From NCBI GenBank assembly GCA_028386065.3, contig JAKUCV010003308.1, positions 1 to 64,000 on the forward strand: DNA of 64,000 nucleotides, given 5' to 3'. A model generated the notes under the pieces. It worked only from the letters and a program-made list of their open reading frames with translations. It searched no databases and had not been told where the DNA came from. How positions within the stretch are numbered: the stretch's first letter is position 1; each line of letters starts with the position of its first letter. Below are positions 60,700 to 64,000 of this stretch, in pieces. A program made the position numbers and the translations under genes. The stretch comes from Turnera subulata. Lineage: Eukaryota > Streptophyta > Magnoliopsida > Malpighiales > Passifloraceae.

Positions 60700-61390
60700 T
60701 CCTCTTCAGGAATCATCTCATCCCGAAGTTTTGAGGGTCTGGCCCTCGATTTTCGGGAATCTTCTCATCCTAGGTTTCTGCGAATCATCTCATCCCGGGG
60801 CGATAGAATCATCTCTTCTATCGGGTTGTTGATAAAGAATCATCTCATCTTTGTCGGCTGGATTATGTTTGGGAATCATCTCAGCCCAAGCTATGGTTTC
60901 TAGGAATCATCTCATCCCGAGGTGAGAGAATTATCTCATCTATCGGGTTGTTGACAAGGAATCATCTCATCCTTGCCGGCTGGATTCTGTTTGGGAATCA
61001 TCTCATCCCAAGTTATGATTTTTGGGAATCATCTCATCCCGGGGCGTTAGAATCATCTCATCTATCGGGTTGTTGACAAAGAATCATCTCATCTTTATTG
61101 GCTGGATTCTTTTTGGGAATCTTCTCATCCCAAGCTATGGTTTCCTGGAATCATCTCACCTTCTCATCTATCGGGTTGTTGACAAGGAATTATCTCATCC
61201 TTGTCGGCTGGATGATGTTTGGGAATCATCTCATCCCAAGGTTTTGGTTTCCGGGAATCATCTCATTCCGGGGTGATAGAATCATCTCATCTATCGGGTT
61301 GTTGACAAGGAATCATCTCGTCCTTGTCGGCTGGATATTCATCGTTCGGTCTTTGGGAATCATCTCATCCCAAGGTTTTGCGATGATCAG
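60700..61390. repeat. 122-bp tandem array with gaatcatctcatcc sub-repeats
   Basis: The landmark tatcgggttgttga occurs at 60819, 60941, 61063, 61169 and 61292, giving spacings of 122, 122, 106 and 123. Each unit contains about four copies of ggaatcatctcatcc at irregular intervals. Open frames on the plus strand (60655-61487) result from the repeat; the period is not a multiple of three, so they are not a repeat protein. Confidence 0.92.
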
Positions 61391-61584
61391 GTCCTCGACT
61401 TTGGTTTTGCGGGCACTCGGTACACGGCTTTTGTCTGGTTTCTTCATTGCGAGAACTGGGTCCCCGGCTTCTGACTTGTATGTCTGAAGGTCTGGTTAGC
61501 TTGGGTTTGCAAAGGCTTGGGCCCTTGACTTACTAGTTTTCCTCATGTCTGGATCCCTCACGTCTAGACTCCCTCATAGTTTTC

Positions 61585-62927
61585 TGATGCGTAAAATCTG
61601 CAAGCGCACAGATCGAAGTAGCACACAAGGTCGTATCCACAGGGACTAGGCAAAATAATTAACCAACAGACTCACTCTGTTAGGCTGAAAACAGTAAATG
61701 ATGTAACGATTTCGAGATATTGATTTGAGATTATGATAAATAATAAAATAAACAGAGGTAAGCTGTAAATAAAACGAAGAGTTCAGATGATAGAAAGCCT
61801 AGATCAATCGGGGTTCACTACTCTATCCTTTTATGCCCTAATTATCCTCTAGATTTCGCTAACAGGGTGACTCTGTTTCGTGTCCGCGAACGGGGTGACA
61901 CTGTTCGCTAAAAACCTACAGCTTTCTATTTGTTTTCTTGATGGGTAACAACCTAAGGTGAAATTATCGACTTTTGGAAGTATAATCTCGTCTCAGAGGT
62001 CAATCTTACCACTATCGTGGATCAAACCTATTCCTACGAGCAATGACGTTATGTTTTGTTACTAATTCCACAATAATCCTAATGCCTTTCAGCACCTAGA
62101 TTAAGGATGATCTATGATTTTCCGGAAATAAACGTCTCCTGTCGGTACTTAGCTTAACTCCTAAAACAAGCATAAAGGTGATCAAGCTTCAAACTTGGAT
62201 TAAGCACACATAAATCAATCAAGAAATCCAATAAAGAAAACTGCTGGAGGGATAATTAAACCATAAAAAGAGTTGAGTAGCTACATCCCTCTTGATCTAG
62301 AAAAGAGGATTAGTTCATAGTAAAACAATAAACAAGCATGGAGGATTTGTTAATCATACAAACCGAAATAAAGAACAAAAGTAAGAATTCAACTAGGATG
62401 CTCTTCTTCTCCTTGCTGCTGCTGTCGATGCCCCTTTTTAATTATTCTAAAACCCTAGCTTTTAATTCCTACAATCTAGCTAAGGTAACTAAAAAGTAGG
62501 AATTAATTTATCCTAGGAGTTCTCCTTCTTTCTAGGTGCTGTAAAGGCTTCTTTTATTTCCTTTAGAAGCAGCAACAAGTCGGTGGTGCCATATATTACT
62601 TGGCCAACAAGTAATCCTATGTCGCTGGAATTGTAATGCACCTTGTTCTGGTCCGCGGGTTTCAACGGTGTGCCACCGTTAAAAACTGATCGTCAAGAAA
62701 TCTTCATGTATTGGCTTCAAACTTTCCAGAATCCTTCAAAAGGCTCCAAATCTTCAAGAATTAAGCCAATTTGCAACAAAAGGTACCTGAAAGCGTAAAC
62801 TAATAAGTGGAAGCAAAACTGGTGGAAAACAAGCTAAAAACTATAAATACATGCATGATCCTAACTAAATGCTTGGCCAAAGGGGTATTTTATGCTCCAA
62901 AATAGAATATGATATGCACACATATCA
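61585..62927. mobile_element. 1.34-kb solo LTR with perfect 5-bp duplication
   Basis: It begins TGATGCGTAAAATCTGC and ends ATGCACACATATCA, with TG...CA termini and a short inverted match (TGAT/ATCA). The flanks are ttttc at 61580-61584 and ttttc at 62928-62932. Removing it joins ccctcatagttttc to tccctcatgtctgg in the surrounding repeat. It has no coding region. Orientation is not determined, because both ends satisfy TG/CA. The opening aagcgcacagatcgaagtag...cgtatccacaggga is of a kind seen in plant LTRs, but I cannot name the family. Confidence 0.82.
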
Positions 62928-62932
62928 TTTTC

Positions 62933-63760
62933 TCCCTCATGTCTGGATACTTTTATCTCTGGTTTTCTCCCTCATAGCTCGTTTCTCTCATGTTTGGACA
63001 CCTTCATCTCTGGTTTTCTCCCTCATGGCTGGTTTCCCTCTTGTCTGGATACCTTCTTCTCTAGTTTGCCTTTCTCTACTCACGGTTCATCTTTGTCTGG
63101 ACTCTACCACATCTGGACTCCCTCATGGTTTTCTCCCATTTAGGTTGCTCACGTCTGGTTTCCTTCTCTTCTCTTTTTTGACTCGGCTTTTCTACGTCTG
63201 GATCCCTCGTATCTGGACTCCTCTCTGGTTTTACCGGGTTCCTGGCTTACTGGTTTCTCTCTGGACCGGGTCCTTCGTCTCATGGTCTGCGGGAACTAGG
63301 TCCCTACTTTAAGTTCTCTCGTAATTCTCTCAAGGTCTGGATTCCTCATGGTTCTCTCTTGCCTCATAGTCGATTTGTTCTAGGCTCCTTTCAGAGCTGC
63401 ACAGATCGGGTCCTTGGCTTTTTATTTACCTCTGGGTACCTCCTGTTCTCACAATGTCTTACTCGTTTTGTGTTTGCTCATCTCACGGGTTTACTGACTC
63501 TCTTTTGGGTGCAAAGACCGGGTATTTGGCTTTTGGCTGGACTCCCTCTTCTCTTCGGTTTGTAAAGACTAGATCTTTGACTTTCTTGACTGGGTTCCTA
63601 CTTGACTGGGTGCCTCACATCTAGATGTCATCTCATGGTCTGGTTTCTTCACTTCTATATTCCTCACATTCTCAGATTTGGGTTGGATGTGTCTGGGTTA
63701 TCCTGGTATTTCTGGTTCCCACATAATCTCATAAGTTTGGGAAGAGTGTTGTCTCATGGT
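62933..63760. repeat. degenerate T/C-rich repeats (tctggtttcctc type)
   Basis: Loose repeats of ctctggttttctccctcatg, tctggatccctc and gggtcctcggctt are spread over about 800 bases, continuing the LTR-like sequence outside the solo LTR. No regular period could be set. The frames at 62869-63312, 63359-63565 and 63760-63972 are by-products of this composition. Confidence 0.6.
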
Positions 63761-64000
63761 TGGGTCGCCTAGATCCCATGCCCCTATCTACTAGATTTAA
63801 AGGAAATGGTGTGGGTGTTGTGTCCTTTGAGACATACAAACCAAAAGTGGAGGGGATGCCCTTAGTATTTCATCGTAGATGGAGTTTAGTGAGCCCCTGG
63901 CTTAGGCTTATCATGGGCGTCCCAGCCCGTGGAAAAATATTTGTTCTACATCTTTTAGTCCTAGTCAGATAATCGGGCCCGCCATGCCCTTGGAAATCAA

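Larger units (their letters stand above)
60191..64000 (-). mobile_element. LTR-like repeat of the TGTGAATACCC family, running off the window
   Basis: The plus strand begins TGTGAATACCCGACCTAAAA, nearly the reverse complement of the end of the solo LTR at 46675-48503. Homology continues through acttgggcctattcaccc, gtcgccacccaaatttt, accaaagacatgggatcggg, gggtgcttaac (reverse) and the gagtctccaccactagagac block at 60562-60610. Beyond about 60650 it diverges into a 122-bp tandem array, a nested solo LTR (61585-62927) and degenerate repeats. No opposite end (GGGTGTTCACA) is found before 64000. The element sits in LINE F. Confidence 0.6.

Noticed and set aside
60700..61390. CRISPR-like array (short repeats with spacers).
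   Set aside because: The gaatcatctcatcc units sit inside larger repeated units, so the spacers are repeated as well, and the genome is a plant nuclear one.
60655..61487. Overlapping plus-strand open frames with repeating Ile-Ile-Ser-Ser motifs, as a repeat protein.
   Set aside because: The repeat period (122) is not a multiple of three and the frames follow the tandem array. The region also lies in LTR-like DNA.
63760..63972. 70-codon frame at the window end.
   Set aside because: There is no motif, and it lies in degenerate repeat sequence.

Overview
This is a repeat-dense, low-GC block of a flowering-plant nuclear genome, most likely a eudicot. The evidence is one intron-containing plant bHLH gene, plant-type L1 LINEs (RRM or DUF4283 ORF1, APE endonuclease, RT, zf-RVT, one with RNase H), Ty1-copia relics, long solo LTRs, a TRIM, MITEs and degenerate TTTAGGG-like DNA. 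The species cannot be named from the sequence. I see no bacterial-type genes, tRNA, rRNA or CRISPR.

Layout. 1-83 may be the end of a host exon. 280-6791 (-) is a nearly complete but broken LINE (A). 9013-10942 (-) is the only convincing intact host gene: a four-exon group IVa-like bHLH factor of 363 aa, with a TATA box near 11500. 12880-13384 (+) and 14347-14560 (-) are 5'-truncated LINE tails. 15330-18410 (-) is a copia pol relic split by an internally deleted LINE (C). 18411-28657 is an inverted pair of LTR 3' halves holding LINE B (18704-28067, -), whose ORF1 is interrupted by a 3.45-kb solo LTR (24393-27843).

28660-31010 carries a LINE relic and a repeat with inverted ends, interrupted by a 569-bp TIR element (30263-30831). 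31-40 kb is gene-poor: degenerate telomere-like repeats (33886-34760), an intact TRIM (35254-35993) and a tandem pair of hairpin MITEs (38.5-39.0 kb). 40875-42838 is a solo LTR. 43045-45560 is a copia relic split by another LTR. 45641-54209 is a three-level nest: a MULE-like MITE holds LINE D (46282-54143, +), and LINE D holds a solo LTR (46675-48503).

54.2-57.1 kb is AT-rich and featureless. 57.1-64 kb holds a second copy of the inverted-end repeat with a possible gene fragment, a LINE relic (F), the start of an LTR-like repeat with a 122-bp tandem array, and a solo LTR (61585-62927).

The genes do not form a pathway. The window is one regulatory gene beside a long record of transposon insertion. 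The strongest observations are nesting events in which removing an inserted LTR plus one target-site copy restores the reading frame of the interrupted LINE ORF1, seen twice independently. I found no convincing evidence of a previously undescribed system.
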